Shown: positions 52,387 to 62,153, numbered from the stretch's first letter. The stretch is DNA of 64,000 bases from Chloracidobacterium sp. N (GCF_018304765.1 NZ_CP072643.1:1011404-1075403); one strand, 5' to 3'. The notes: generated from the sequence alone by a model not told the origin. Numbers and translations: made by a program.

Positions 52387-54123
52387 ATGACCATGGAACG
52401 CCAACCGCGCCGCCTCAAATGGTTGAGCGAGGTTCAGAAAGCCTACCCTGGGGCGCGTCGGGGCAACTGGGAAACCCACGGCCTGGACAGCCCCTTTGCC
52501 CACCAGACCTACGTGCTGACCGGTCTGGAGGAAGCGCTCTACCGAGACGTTATCAACCGGCGTTTTCGGCTGGTCGTCCTGTGTGGAAACCCCGGCGACG
52601 GGAAAACGGCCCTGCTGCAAAAACTGGCCGGTCGGTTGGGCATTGACAAAACCCGTCAGCCCACCGGAACCGTTGAGCATCGGCTGCCGGATGGACTGCT
52701 GGTGCGCCTCAATCTGGACGGTTCGGCCGCCCGGGAAACGAGTTCCTCGAATGACCTGCTCAACGACCTGCTCCGTCCATTTGCCAACGGTGCGCCAGCG
52801 GAAGACATCGTGCATCTGCTGGCCATCAACGACGGGCGTCTGATGGACTGGCTCAACGGGCAGACAACACCCTTGGCCCAGTCCCTGCGCCGGTTGCTCG
52901 ATGGGCAGCCATCCGACATGCCCCACATTGGCTTTTTCCACCTCAACAACCGCTCGCTGGTGGGCGAATTCGATCAGCATGGCAACCTGCGGACAGATTT
53001 TCTCGACCAACTGCTGGACCAGCTTTACGGAGGCGCTGAAGCTGGCAGGATTTGGCAGAAGTGCCAAGCCTGTGTGGCGCAACCCCGCTGCCGGGTCTTT
53101 GAGGCAGCAAGATATTTTGGACCGGCTAACCTGTCCGGCATCGAAGATGAACGCCGACGGCAGCATGCCCGGCAACAGCTTTACCGGCTGTTTCAGGCCG
53201 TCCACCAGCGGGGAAAAATCCACATCACCGTTCGGGAACTGCGCGGGGCGCTGGTCTATATCCTGTTCGGCATGGCCTCGTGCGACACCTACTGCAAGGC
53301 AGACGGTACAAAAAAGCCTTATCCACCTTTCTGGGAGCGTGCGTTTCGGGTGGCGACGCCTGACCGCCAGGGACAACTGCTGAAAGAACTGGCCTCCTTC
53401 GACCCGGCGCTGGAAGCCCATGCCCGGTTCGACCGGGCGCTGCTGAGGCACTACCGGGGCGTCCACCGGCTGGCCGAGGCGCGGCGGCGCGCTTACTTCA
53501 CATGGCTGCCGGAAGAAATCGAACAGGCCGGCGGGCCGGGAACCACCCTCGATCTGGCGCGCGGCCGGCATCTGGACACACTGCGCCGGTTGCCGCTGAT
53601 GTCGGGCGAAGAAAAGCAGGCAGTGCTGGTGCGGCTCGGCCGTGGCTTGTCGCGCCTTGAGCCATTGCCGCAGCCGGCTTACCGGCCGGGCCGGGTTCCC
53701 TTCCGGCTGCATCCGCGTACACCGACGGATACCATCTTCTGGGTTGAAACCCGGCTGGAGGATTTCGCGCTCGAATCCGTACTGCTTGGCGTCAGAATGT
53801 CGGAACATGGTCAGCGGGGCCTGCCGGAGGAGGCCTTTCTGGTCTATCACCTGCCGCAGGGCGGCACGGTACGCCTGCGTCTGACAGCCGATCTGTTTCA
53901 CGCCCTGCTGGAACTGGAGGGGGGCTATCAGCTCAGTGCCGCGACATTGGAGCAAACTTTTGCCCACCTCTCCCTGTTCATCGAACAGGTGGTTCACGCC
54001 CAAAACCAGACGTGGTATGCCTGGCATCCGGCACAGGAAGAGCGGGTGTATCGCCTGGCCATCGAGACACGCGACCTGGGATTTGGTTATCATCAGACCC
54101 TGCACATCGTCCCGGAAAACTGA
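52387..54123 (+). CDS. 578-aa P-loop protein with Cys cluster, third gene of the putative defence system
   Basis: Walker A is GNPGDGKT (67-74), after a strand reading RLVVLCG. A region with LLAINDGRLMDWL and HIGFFHLNNRSLV follows. A Cys-x2-Cys-x5-Cys cluster (Cys226, Cys229, Cys235; KCQACVAQPRC) may bind metal. The rest is helical, with a beta-rich C-terminus. The Walker loop, the following INDG segment and the length of about 560-580 aa resemble DptF-type proteins. It is 82 bases downstream of the 1682-aa gene on the same strand and is probably co-transcribed. ATG 52387 or 52393 may be the start. Confidence 0.8.
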   Translation: MTMERQPRRLKWLSEVQKAYPGARRGNWETHGLDSPFAHQTYVLTGLEEALYRDVINRRFRLVVLCGNPGDGKTALLQKLAGRLGIDKTRQPTGTVEHRLPDGLLVRLNLDGSAARETSSSNDLLNDLLRPFANGAPAEDIVHLLAINDGRLMDWLNGQTTPLAQSLRRLLDGQPSDMPHIGFFHLNNRSLVGEFDQHGNLRTDFLDQLLDQLYGGAEAGRIWQKCQACVAQPRCRVFEAARYFGPANLSGIEDERRRQHARQQLYRLFQAVHQRGKIHITVRELRGALVYILFGMASCDTYCKADGTKKPYPPFWERAFRVATPDRQGQLLKELASFDPALEAHARFDRALLRHYRGVHRLAEARRRAYFTWLPEEIEQAGGPGTTLDLARGRHLDTLRRLPLMSGEEKQAVLVRLGRGLSRLEPLPQPAYRPGRVPFRLHPRTPTDTIFWVETRLEDFALESVLLGVRMSEHGQRGLPEEAFLVYHLPQGGTVRLRLTADLFHALLELEGGYQLSAATLEQTFAHLSLFIEQVVHAQNQTWYAWHPAQEERVYRLAIETRDLGFGYHQTLHIVPEN

Positions 54124-54179
54124 ATCCCCACGGCGACTCTGGAAACCGGCCTTTCCGAAGCGGAGGCAGCAGGCAGTCC

Positions 54180-55493
54180 ATGGAAGACCGTTCCGACCGT
54201 TTCCTCATCATCGGCGCCGGCCCGACGGGGCTGGTTGTGGCGCGCGCGCTTAAGCAGGCAGGTGTTCCCTACGAGCAGGTCGAAGCCGACGAGGACGTGG
54301 GCGGCAACTGGCGGCATGGCGTCTATACCACGGCCCACATCATTTCTTCCCGGCGGACGACGTCCTTCCCGGAGTACCCCATGCCGGCGCACTATCCCGA
54401 TTTCCCCAGTCGCGCGCAGATGCTGGCCTACCTGAGTGACTATGCGCGTCATTTCGGGCTGCGCGAACACATCCAGTTCCGGCGGGAAGTAACCGCAGCC
54501 ACGCCCCTGGAAGACTGGTCGTGGCAGGTTCGGCTGGCCGGCGGTGAGGAACGCCGCTACAAAGGCGTCATCGTCTGCAACGGCCACCACTGGGACCGGC
54601 GTTTCCCAACCTATCCGGGGACGTTTACGGGTGAGTGGTGGCATTCCAAGGACTACCGCCACCCGGAGCAGCTTGTCGGCAAGCGGGTGCTCGTCATCGG
54701 GGGCGGGAACTCCGCCTGCGACATTGCCTCCGAAGCGGCCCGCGTCAGCGTCTGTAGCCACCTCAGCCTGCGCCGGGGCTACTGGTTCCTGCCCAAGACG
54801 ATGTTTGGCATCCCCACGGTTGAGATCATGCGCGGCTGGATACCGGTGCCGGCACAGCGTCTGCTGCTGCGCGTGCTGCTGCGGATTATCGTGGGCAAAT
54901 ACACCCAGTATGGCCTGCCCGAACCCGATCACCGCATCTTTGAGCGGCATCCGACGGTCAACTCCGAACTGCTGCACTACCTCAAGCACGGGCGCATCCG
55001 TCCACGCCCGGACATTGCCCGGCTGGAAGGACGACAGGTGCATTTCGTGGATGGCACGGCGGATGAGTACGACCTGGTGATTTGCGCCACTGGCTTTCAC
55101 CTGAGTTTTCCGTTTCTGCCGCCCGGACTCGTCGAGGTCAAGGGCAGCACGGCGCAGCTTTACGCCGGGGTCATCCCGCCCCGGACCCGCAACCTGTACG
55201 TGTTCGGCACAACCCAGCCCCGCTATGGCTTCGGCCCGCTGGCCAGTCCGGCCGCCGATCTGTTGGCTCAGTTCATTCAGCTTCAGGACAGCATGACGCT
55301 GCCGTTGAGTGTCGTGCTGGAAATGGGCGGGGAGAAACTCCCGACGACACACCTCGTGGACCCGCATGCGGCCCTGCGGCGGATGAAGCTCGCGCGTTAT
55401 TTCCTGCCGTTGCTGGCCCGCCGGGAGCGGCGGCTGCGTACTTCACCCCGGGCGCGTGCCATCACGCTGTGGACGCCGGCGCGCACGGCCTGA
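54180..55493 (+). CDS. FMO-like flavin-dependent monooxygenase
   Basis: The 437-aa protein has an FAD-binding GAGPTG near the N-terminus and GGNWRHGVYTTAHIISSR typical of flavin-containing monooxygenases. An FMO-type motif follows (FTGEWWHSKDYRHPEQLVGKRVLV), then an NADPH-binding GGGNSACDIASEAA and a final CATGFHLSFPFL. These enzymes oxygenate N-, S- or ketone-containing substrates with NADPH and O2. The substrate is unknown. It begins 57 bases after the defence gene but has no evident link to it. No membrane segment is clear, apart from a hydrophobic stretch RLLLRVLLRIIVG. Confidence 0.9.
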   Translation: MEDRSDRFLIIGAGPTGLVVARALKQAGVPYEQVEADEDVGGNWRHGVYTTAHIISSRRTTSFPEYPMPAHYPDFPSRAQMLAYLSDYARHFGLREHIQFRREVTAATPLEDWSWQVRLAGGEERRYKGVIVCNGHHWDRRFPTYPGTFTGEWWHSKDYRHPEQLVGKRVLVIGGGNSACDIASEAARVSVCSHLSLRRGYWFLPKTMFGIPTVEIMRGWIPVPAQRLLLRVLLRIIVGKYTQYGLPEPDHRIFERHPTVNSELLHYLKHGRIRPRPDIARLEGRQVHFVDGTADEYDLVICATGFHLSFPFLPPGLVEVKGSTAQLYAGVIPPRTRNLYVFGTTQPRYGFGPLASPAADLLAQFIQLQDSMTLPLSVVLEMGGEKLPTTHLVDPHAALRRMKLARYFLPLLARRERRLRTSPRARAITLWTPARTA

Positions 55494-55531
55494 TACCACC
55501 CGGAAGAAACCGGGCCGAAAAAAACCGGGCC

Positions 55532-55570
55532 GAAAAAACCGGGGGCGACCTTTCAACCAAGGCCGCCCCC
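55532..55570 (-). terminator. Intrinsic terminator of the TonB receptor gene
   Basis: On the minus strand, GGGGGCGGCCTT (55570-55559) pairs with AAGGTCGCCCCC (55552-55541) around a 6-base loop, followed by GG and six T. Further downstream a near-copy of the T-tract context (CGGCCCGGTTTTTTT) occurs, giving a second U-run without its own stem. Confidence 0.75.
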
Positions 55571-55641
55571 AAAAACATTTCCGACGAGATTGAAGGTGAT
55601 GCGTCAGCGACCTGGGCCGTCCCTGACACATCACCCGCCGA

Positions 55642-58600
55642 CTAGAAGTTGAACTTCAGGGCAAACTGAATCTGCCGGGGTGGAGCCGCCAGCGTTGGCG
55701 CGCCGCTCAACTGGTAGTTCGGATTGATTTCCGTGATGTTGACGCGGTTCAAGGCATTGAACATCTCGAAGATGAACTCCAGATTCCGTGCCGTCGCGTC
55801 AGCATCGCGTGAGAAGTAGAACTTGCGCGCCAGCCGGAAGTCCACCGAGATGAAGTTCGGCCCCGTGAAGGCATTGCGTCCGACATTGCCCAGGAACGCT
55901 GAAACCGGCAGCCCGAAGTTCTGGGGCAGGCGACTGTCAGGCGGCAGCGTGAGAAAGCCGTTGCCGCGCGGGGATGGGAAACAGGTGAGACCGGCCGTCC
56001 CGGGTGGGCAGGAGGTGACGAAATTCGGGCGCGCCGTGGAGGAGCTGTTGACCTGGGTTTGATCCACCCCGATGAGCAGCGTGTAGGGGCGTCCGGCGCC
56101 GGCTTCGACAATCGGCGCAAACGTCCAGTCGGCCAGCAGGTAGCGCCCCGCTCCCTCGTTGCGCTTGAAGGGGCTGGTCACGACGGCGCTGAAAATGAAG
56201 CGGTGGCGCTGGTCAAAGTTGGAGTTGGACCGGTCAAGCCGGGGGTTGCTGTTGTCCTGCGGTTCCTGCAGCGTCTGCACGTCGGTCGAATCGTCAATGG
56301 CGTGCGACCAGGTGTAGGACGCCAGGAACTGGAAGTTGTTGGAGAAGCGCTTGTTCACGCTGAGCGTCAGGGCGTGGTAAATCGAGCTGCCTGATGACTC
56401 ATAGTTCTTGGCACTGCCAAACGGTACGAAGGGTGCACCCTGCAGGCGGGGCAGGTTGAAGCGGTTGGTCAGCGCCGCGAGTAGCTGCTGGGCCTGAGCC
56501 ACCGGAATGTTCAGCGTGGCGGCGGTGTAGAGCAGGTTTGGCCCTGTCCGCCGGAAGTCATTGAAGAGGAAGCGCCCAATCGGGGCCACCTGGGCAGGAA
56601 GCCCCGACAGACCCGGCCCCAGACTGTTGGGCAGGGGGTTGTACAACCCGGCAAGTGGCCCTGTGCCGAAAAAGCCGACCGTCTGCCCGCCAACGACAAT
56701 CGGGTTGGTTTGCGCCTGAGCGTTGGCCTGAAGCAGCGCCAGGTTCTGCTGGTTGACGTTGCGCGGGCGCACCAGTTGCAGCCCGCGAATGTAGCTGTAC
56801 GTGGCATTGACCGTAATCGTCCGTCCGAGTTGCCGCTCGATGGAGAGGTTGCCTTGTTGGGTGTAGTCAAACTCGAAGCCCCGGTTCAGGTGCAGGGTCT
56901 GGGAGGTGATGGGCGAAAACAGCAGCGACCGGATGGGGCCGCCGTTGAAAATCTCGAAGCCCGGATCGAGCGGGTTGTACCGCTGCTGCCCAACCTGGTA
57001 GCCGGGCAGGGGCGGAACGGGGATGTTGACCCGCTCGTTGCGGAACAGGGCCCCGCCACCAAGCAGGCCCGGAAAGACGAGGAACGGCGACTGCGCCCCG
57101 TCCACCACGTCCGAGAGGAAGATCAGCCCTGCCAGGGGCGTGCCGTAAAACAGCCCATAGGCGGCGCGAACAACCGTCTTGCCGTTATTGAATGGGTCCC
57201 AGGCAAAGGCGACGCGCGGCGCAATGTTGTTGTAGTCACGCGGAATACCCTGCTGGATGCCGACGATTTCCTCCCCGGCGGCAAACAGGTTGGGCATGTT
57301 GATGACGCCGACATTGCCGGGGCCGGTGAATGGTTCGGGACGGACGGCCTGAATCTGCTTGGTGTACTGCACGTCGTACCGCACGCCATAGTTGAAAGTG
57401 AAGTTCGGGCGAATCTTCCAGCTATCCTGGGCAAAGACGCCGAGCACCGGATTGTTGAAGTTGCTGTTCGGATTGCCGACGTTCTGCACATAAGACTCCG
57501 GCAGTCCCAGCCCGTAGGACTGCACTCCGCTGAAGGCCGGGAAGCCCTGGGCGGCCGGGAAAAGCTGATTTGGTGGAAAGGCATAGACGCCGCCGAAGTT
57601 GACCTCAAACAGGGCGTTGTAGAGCAGAAGGTTGAAGTCGGCGCCGAACTTCAGGGTATGGTTGCCGGCAATCTTGGTGAGGTTGTTTGTCACCTGCCAG
57701 CGTTTTTCCACGCGCCGGGCAGGTGAGAACGGCTCACGTCCAAAGGAAGCGATACCGGGGACTTCCACGCCCACGGTCGGCCCCTGCGGCCCGTAATCCA
57801 CGCCCCGGCGTGAAAACTGGAAGCGCGATTCATTGATGAGGGTCGGGCTGATGGTGGCCAGATTCTGGGCAACGAGGGCCACGTCGCGGGTGCCCTGGAA
57901 GCCCGTACGGGTGAATTCGTTGAGCGCCGTGGGCTGGTTCTGCCCGTTGGAGGGGATGCCCCGTACCGTCGAGGGGGTGACACTGACCCGGACAAAGAAC
58001 TGGTGGATGTCGCTGAAGCGATGGTCAATGCGCAGCGCCGGCAGGAAGGTGCGCTCGCGCACCGTGTAGTTCCCCAGCAATGTGGTCATCGGACGGAACG
58101 CGCTAGTGCCCAGCGGAACCGGGGAGTTGACGCCGGGATTGGTGATGCCCAGCGCCGCCAGCGTTGGGAAGATGGCCTGGCCGTTGGTCTGGCGTCCGGT
58201 CAGACCGACGCTGGAGCCCTCCCGCGCCAGAAAGTAGTAGGTGTTGAGTGCCTGAAAGGTCGCGTTGTTGAGCAGTGCCAACTGGGCAGCGGCCGGCAAG
58301 GCCGTGAAGGGGGTGCTCAGCGGGATACCCGTGGCCTGGGATAAACTGTTGAACGCCGCGTTCAGGAAAGCTGCCTGCTGTGGGGTGACCTGGGCAACCT
58401 GTCCGCCGATGGGAACGAAAATCCCGGCCGGGAGATTGGATAATCCCAGGTTGGGGGAGCTGGCCAGCAGGGCCGGCGGCGTAAACGTCGTGAAGCCAAA
58501 GCCATTGCGCCCGGTGACGTTGAAACCCGTGCCGTTGAGGTTCTGGGTTTCAAAGGACAGGAAGAAAAACGTCTTGTCCTTGACGATGGGCCCGCCCAGG

Positions 58601-59484
58601 GTAAAGCCGCCCTGGAACCGGGTTTCCGGGTATTCCCGCACGCCGGCAAAGGCATTGTTGGCTGAAAATGCCTGGTCACGGAGGAAGGCAAAGACGTTGC
58701 CGCGCAGTTCGTTGCCGCCGCCCTTGGAGACGATGTTGATGACGGCCGATGACGCCCGTCCGAACTCCGGCGCAAAGCTGTTGGTCAGAATCTGGAACTC
58801 CTGGACGGCTTCCTGCGAAACTGTTGCCCGCACCCCGTTGGTGGCCGAATCCGTGGCGTCTGCGCCGTCAATGGAGACATTGTTGGCGCGGGCGCGCTGC
58901 CCACCGAAGTTCAACCCGGAGGTCGGGGCCACGCCCAGCTTGGGCTGGTTGTCGCGCGTCGTGGTCGAGGTCAGCAGCGTAAACCCGACGTAGCTGCGGC
59001 TGCTCGTCGGCAGGTTGTTGATGGCGCGCTGGTTGATGGTTTCCGCCACGGAGGTGCGCGAACCTTCGATGACCTGCGTATCGGCCGTCACCACGACTTC
59101 TTCCGTGGTCTCGCCCACGCGCAGGGTAAAGTCGAGCTGCGCGGCCGCACCGATGGTGAGGATGACATTGCGGTTGATGGCCCGGGCGAAGCCGGGCGAT
59201 TCGACCGTGATTTCATACGACCCCGGCGGCAGGGCAATGAACTGATAGACGCCGACATCATTGGTCGTGGCCTCACGGGTAAAGCCGGTGCGCTCGTCGC
59301 GCGCCATCACCTTGGCCCCGGCAATGACCTTGCCGCTGTCATCACTGACCGTTCCACGCAAGTCGGCAGCGTTGACCTGTGATTGGGCAAACGTCGTCGC
59401 CGGGAAAAGCAACGAAGGCGTAATCAGCGAACTTGCGCCAAGACATAAGCCAATCAGCCCGCGGCGCAGATGACACAGCAGCAT
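55642..59484 (-). CDS. TonB-dependent receptor, Oar-like with carboxypeptidase-regulatory domain
   Basis: The 1280-aa outer-membrane protein has a signal peptide ending near TTFAQS. A carboxypeptidase-regulatory-like domain follows (about 40-125: LRGTVSDDSGKVIAGAKVMA, GVYQFIALPPGSYEITVESPGF). The plug domain (about 130-280) has VSIDGADATDS and AVINIVSKGGGNELRG, and the rest is a long beta-barrel ending in Phe (QFALKFNF). This layout is abundant in Acidobacteriota and is usually linked to uptake of large substrates such as oligosaccharides; the ligand is unknown. AAGGAG precedes ATG 59484. A 17-base palindrome lies 25 bases upstream of the start and a terminator follows the stop. Confidence 0.93.
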   Translation of the reverse strand: MLLCHLRRGLIGLCLGASSLITPSLLFPATTFAQSQVNAADLRGTVSDDSGKVIAGAKVMARDERTGFTREATTNDVGVYQFIALPPGSYEITVESPGFARAINRNVILTIGAAAQLDFTLRVGETTEEVVVTADTQVIEGSRTSVAETINQRAINNLPTSSRSYVGFTLLTSTTTRDNQPKLGVAPTSGLNFGGQRARANNVSIDGADATDSATNGVRATVSQEAVQEFQILTNSFAPEFGRASSAVINIVSKGGGNELRGNVFAFLRDQAFSANNAFAGVREYPETRFQGGFTLGGPIVKDKTFFFLSFETQNLNGTGFNVTGRNGFGFTTFTPPALLASSPNLGLSNLPAGIFVPIGGQVAQVTPQQAAFLNAAFNSLSQATGIPLSTPFTALPAAAQLALLNNATFQALNTYYFLAREGSSVGLTGRQTNGQAIFPTLAALGITNPGVNSPVPLGTSAFRPMTTLLGNYTVRERTFLPALRIDHRFSDIHQFFVRVSVTPSTVRGIPSNGQNQPTALNEFTRTGFQGTRDVALVAQNLATISPTLINESRFQFSRRGVDYGPQGPTVGVEVPGIASFGREPFSPARRVEKRWQVTNNLTKIAGNHTLKFGADFNLLLYNALFEVNFGGVYAFPPNQLFPAAQGFPAFSGVQSYGLGLPESYVQNVGNPNSNFNNPVLGVFAQDSWKIRPNFTFNYGVRYDVQYTKQIQAVRPEPFTGPGNVGVINMPNLFAAGEEIVGIQQGIPRDYNNIAPRVAFAWDPFNNGKTVVRAAYGLFYGTPLAGLIFLSDVVDGAQSPFLVFPGLLGGGALFRNERVNIPVPPLPGYQVGQQRYNPLDPGFEIFNGGPIRSLLFSPITSQTLHLNRGFEFDYTQQGNLSIERQLGRTITVNATYSYIRGLQLVRPRNVNQQNLALLQANAQAQTNPIVVGGQTVGFFGTGPLAGLYNPLPNSLGPGLSGLPAQVAPIGRFLFNDFRRTGPNLLYTAATLNIPVAQAQQLLAALTNRFNLPRLQGAPFVPFGSAKNYESSGSSIYHALTLSVNKRFSNNFQFLASYTWSHAIDDSTDVQTLQEPQDNSNPRLDRSNSNFDQRHRFIFSAVVTSPFKRNEGAGRYLLADWTFAPIVEAGAGRPYTLLIGVDQTQVNSSSTARPNFVTSCPPGTAGLTCFPSPRGNGFLTLPPDSRLPQNFGLPVSAFLGNVGRNAFTGPNFISVDFRLARKFYFSRDADATARNLEFIFEMFNALNRVNITEINPNYQLSGAPTLAAPPRQIQFALKFNF

Positions 59485-59508
59485 GGAAGTAACTCCTTTT
59501 TTTCCATA

Positions 59509-59525
59509 GATTGTTCGGAACAATC
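59509..59525. promoter_or_regulatory. Palindromic putative operator upstream of the TonB receptor
   Basis: GATTGTTC (59509-59516) and GAACAATC (59518-59525) form a perfect 17-base palindrome with one central base. It lies in the gap between two divergent genes, 25-41 bases before the receptor ATG, a typical site for a dimeric repressor. Confidence 0.55.
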
Positions 59526-59659
59526 GAGTTGATGGGGGCCGGACATACGTGTATGAGTCAACGCGCGACATCTCAGGGGACATAAACCGACCATCATGCG
59601 TCCCGGCACTCGATGCCTGAACTACCTTGACCAAAGCACTTTAACTTGAGGAAAAAACC

Positions 59660-60880
59660 GTGAACGTCCAGCTTTCTAGCACGTGGCGCGCAGGTGGTGC
59701 AAGTCTGCGTCAGATGCGTCAACCTGTGTGGAAACCGTATTTTGCAGCGCGTCATCAGCCCGGCCGGAGCGTCTGGCGACCGGCCTTGGCCGGCATCCTG
59801 GGGCTGGGATGGCTGGGCGTCGGCTTGTCCCTTCCGGTGGGTCTGTTGCCGGCCCCCGTCATGGCCCGGATTGGCGAAGCGCAGACAGCGGAAGCCATCA
59901 CCTCCCAGGGGTTCTCGGCCATGGAGCCGCCGCTGCGGGCCGCCGAGATCGAGGGGCGCGTCCGGGAAGCCTACCAGCGCAACCGCGAAGTGGACGATGT
60001 GGCCGCCGACATTGACCGGCGCGGGATTGCTTTTGAGATGACCGAAGCCTTCGGGCGCAAAATGCGCTTTCTGCGTGCTGCCCAGGTCGAAAGCGCCCTG
60101 TGGCGGGCTGATGAGCGCCGGCAGGCCGTCACCGCCCGCCCCCAGCGCCCCGTGGCGCTGATGACCGACAACCCGAACGTTCCGGTCTATCGGGAGACCC
60201 AGCCGTTCATCGAGCAGGTCCGCGCCGTGGCCCAGGCGTATGTCTCCAGCCTGCCGGATTTTACCGTCCGCCAGCGGGTGCAGCGGTACTACCGGCTGGG
60301 CGGCCGGCCCTGGCAGCTTGGCGACTACCTCGAAATCGCCATTGCCTACTCGGCCGAAAAAGGCGAGAAACTGGAACTCAAGCTGCACAACGGTGTCTCC
60401 ACCTCGCTGGGACTGGACGAAGTGGGCGGACTGACCTCAACCGGACAGTTCGCCGGACTGCTCAAATCCCTGTTTGATGAAACCTCGCAGACGACCTTCC
60501 GGGATGCCGGGACGACAAACTTCTACGGACGGACGTGCCAGGTCTTTGCCTACGTTGTCGAGACCGCGTACTCCCGCCAGACATTGCAGGTCGGCAAGGC
60601 GCGCACGATTGCCGGCTACCGGGGGCGGATATTCGTTGACCCCGAAACCCGGCGGATTGTCCGGCTCGAATCCGAGAGCTTTGACCTGCCGCCGGATTTC
60701 CCGGTTTCCGAGGCCGTCTCGATTGTCGAGTTCGGGTGGGTCACGGTGGGCGAAAACGACTACCTGCTGCCGGTTGCGGCGCGGGTCGCGCTGACCGACC
60801 GCAAGGACCGGATCACCTCCCTCAACTGCATCACTTTCCAGAAGTACGGCAAGTTTGAGACGACCGTGGTCGTGGAGTAA
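59660..60880 (+). CDS. Exported protein of unknown function
   Basis: The 406-aa protein has an N-terminal hydrophobic segment after a long basic lead (ALAGILGLGWLGVGLSLPVG, about 42-62), so it is exported or membrane-anchored. The C-terminal 200 residues contain VSSLPDFTVRQRVQRYYRL, GRTCQVFAYVVE, and GYRGRIFVDPETRRIVRLES, a beta-rich pattern like that of LolA/MucB-type lipid-binding folds; this is a guess. GTG 59660 is supported by TTGAGGAAAA upstream. It is divergent from the TonB receptor and shares its intergenic region. Confidence 0.65.
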   Translation: MNVQLSSTWRAGGASLRQMRQPVWKPYFAARHQPGRSVWRPALAGILGLGWLGVGLSLPVGLLPAPVMARIGEAQTAEAITSQGFSAMEPPLRAAEIEGRVREAYQRNREVDDVAADIDRRGIAFEMTEAFGRKMRFLRAAQVESALWRADERRQAVTARPQRPVALMTDNPNVPVYRETQPFIEQVRAVAQAYVSSLPDFTVRQRVQRYYRLGGRPWQLGDYLEIAIAYSAEKGEKLELKLHNGVSTSLGLDEVGGLTSTGQFAGLLKSLFDETSQTTFRDAGTTNFYGRTCQVFAYVVETAYSRQTLQVGKARTIAGYRGRIFVDPETRRIVRLESESFDLPPDFPVSEAVSIVEFGWVTVGENDYLLPVAARVALTDRKDRITSLNCITFQKYGKFETTVVVE

Positions 60881-60885
60881 GCCCA

Positions 60886-62130
60886 TCAGGAGACTTCTTC
60901 GACCGTCGTGGCCAGGGCTTCCGGGCTGGTGTGTTTCTGCGCCTGCCCGGTTTCCCCGGCGAGGTTGAACGCATAGGCGGCCAGCGGCGGTCCGATGGTT
61001 TCAAACACCGCCACCGCACCCAGCACCACGGCGGCGACACTCGCCGCCTGGTCCGGGAACAGTTCCGCCGTGGTGCGCGTCAGCCCGATGGCCATCCCGG
61101 CCATCGGGATCAGCAACATACCGCGCGCCACAGCCTTGTTAAGCGCTTCCCGGGTGGCGGCCGCCACGGCCACCACGCCCCCAACCTTGGCCAGACTGCG
61201 TGTCACAACCAGCAGGATGACGACCGGCGCCAGCGTGATGAGGTCATGAAGGTGCAGGTTGGCCCCGGCCGAAACGAACAGGACGATGAAGAACAGCTCG
61301 AACGATTCACCGAACTGAATCTGCGACACCGTATCTTCCTGTTCGAGGTTTTTGACCACGATCCCCAAAACCAGTGGCGCATACAGTGCCGACAGGTTGA
61401 AGACGTTGGCCAACCCCGTGGTGAGCATGACGCCCCCGATGACAAAGGCCAGCCGGTACTGCGTGGCCTCGCGGGTACGGTGGGTCAACACATACACCAC
61501 CGCCCCGGCAGCGCACCCCAGAATGAGTGAGCCAAAGAACCGGTAGGTTGGCAGGAGCAGAATCTCGCTCCAGCTTTTACCGGAAGAAAACTGCACCAGC
61601 GGCAGCAGGGCCGAAAACGCCACGAAGGAGATGATGTTATTGATGGCGACGAGGGTTTTGGTGGTCTCGGTCACGTCGCCTGACGCGCGCACTTCGTGGG
61701 CCACGTGCAGAAGCACGGCCGGAGACGAAGAAACGACAATGGCCGCCACCAGCCCGGCGACCGGCAGGGCAAACCCGGCGATCCAGAGAACGCCGGCAAC
61801 GACGATGATGGTCAGGGAACTCTCGGCCAGTCCCATGACACCCAACGTCACACGCTCCCGCAACAGGGAAAGTTTGAGTGAAAGCCCCAGCCGGTAGAGG
61901 ATGAGTCCCAAGGCGATGTCCACCAGAATCCTGGACTTGGCCAGGGTCTCCTCGTCGAGGACAACCAGCCCGCTGGGCCCGAAGAGCAGTCCGATGAGCA
62001 TAAAACCCGTGATACTTGGCAGCCAGGGGAAACGATGGGCCAGATAGCCCCCCAGCGCGCCCAGAATGAGCAGCAGACCGAAGACGGTCATGGTGTCGAA
62101 GGCGATGGGCCAGGTCGGCAGGAAGTTCAT
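60886..62130 (-). CDS. Cation:proton antiporter, CPA2 (Kef-type)
   Basis: The 414-aa protein has about 12 hydrophobic segments and CPA2 motifs: ITGFMLIGLLFGPSGL, LVDIALGLILYRLGLSLKLSLL, VSSSPAVLLHVAHE and GLANVFNLSALYAPLVLGIVV. It should exchange K+ or Na+ for protons across the inner membrane. No TrkA-N nucleotide-binding domain is fused, so it is the short form. GGAGGTGAA lies about 13 bases before ATG 62130. The MscS-family gene is immediately upstream on the same strand (23 bases), suggesting an ion-homeostasis operon. Confidence 0.92.
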   Translation of the reverse strand: MNFLPTWPIAFDTMTVFGLLLILGALGGYLAHRFPWLPSITGFMLIGLLFGPSGLVVLDEETLAKSRILVDIALGLILYRLGLSLKLSLLRERVTLGVMGLAESSLTIIVVAGVLWIAGFALPVAGLVAAIVVSSSPAVLLHVAHEVRASGDVTETTKTLVAINNIISFVAFSALLPLVQFSSGKSWSEILLLPTYRFFGSLILGCAAGAVVYVLTHRTREATQYRLAFVIGGVMLTTGLANVFNLSALYAPLVLGIVVKNLEQEDTVSQIQFGESFELFFIVLFVSAGANLHLHDLITLAPVVILLVVTRSLAKVGGVVAVAAATREALNKAVARGMLLIPMAGMAIGLTRTTAELFPDQAASVAAVVLGAVAVFETIGPPLAAYAFNLAGETGQAQKHTSPEALATTVEEVS

Positions 62131-62153
62131 GGCAGCGGTCGGTTCACCTCCGG

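Noticed and set aside
45465..54123. Naming the three-gene system outright as DptFGH, BREX or DISARM
   Set aside because: Motifs and gene sizes only resemble DptFGH. No modification genes, PglZ or methylase are present, and full-length similarity could not be tested without searches.
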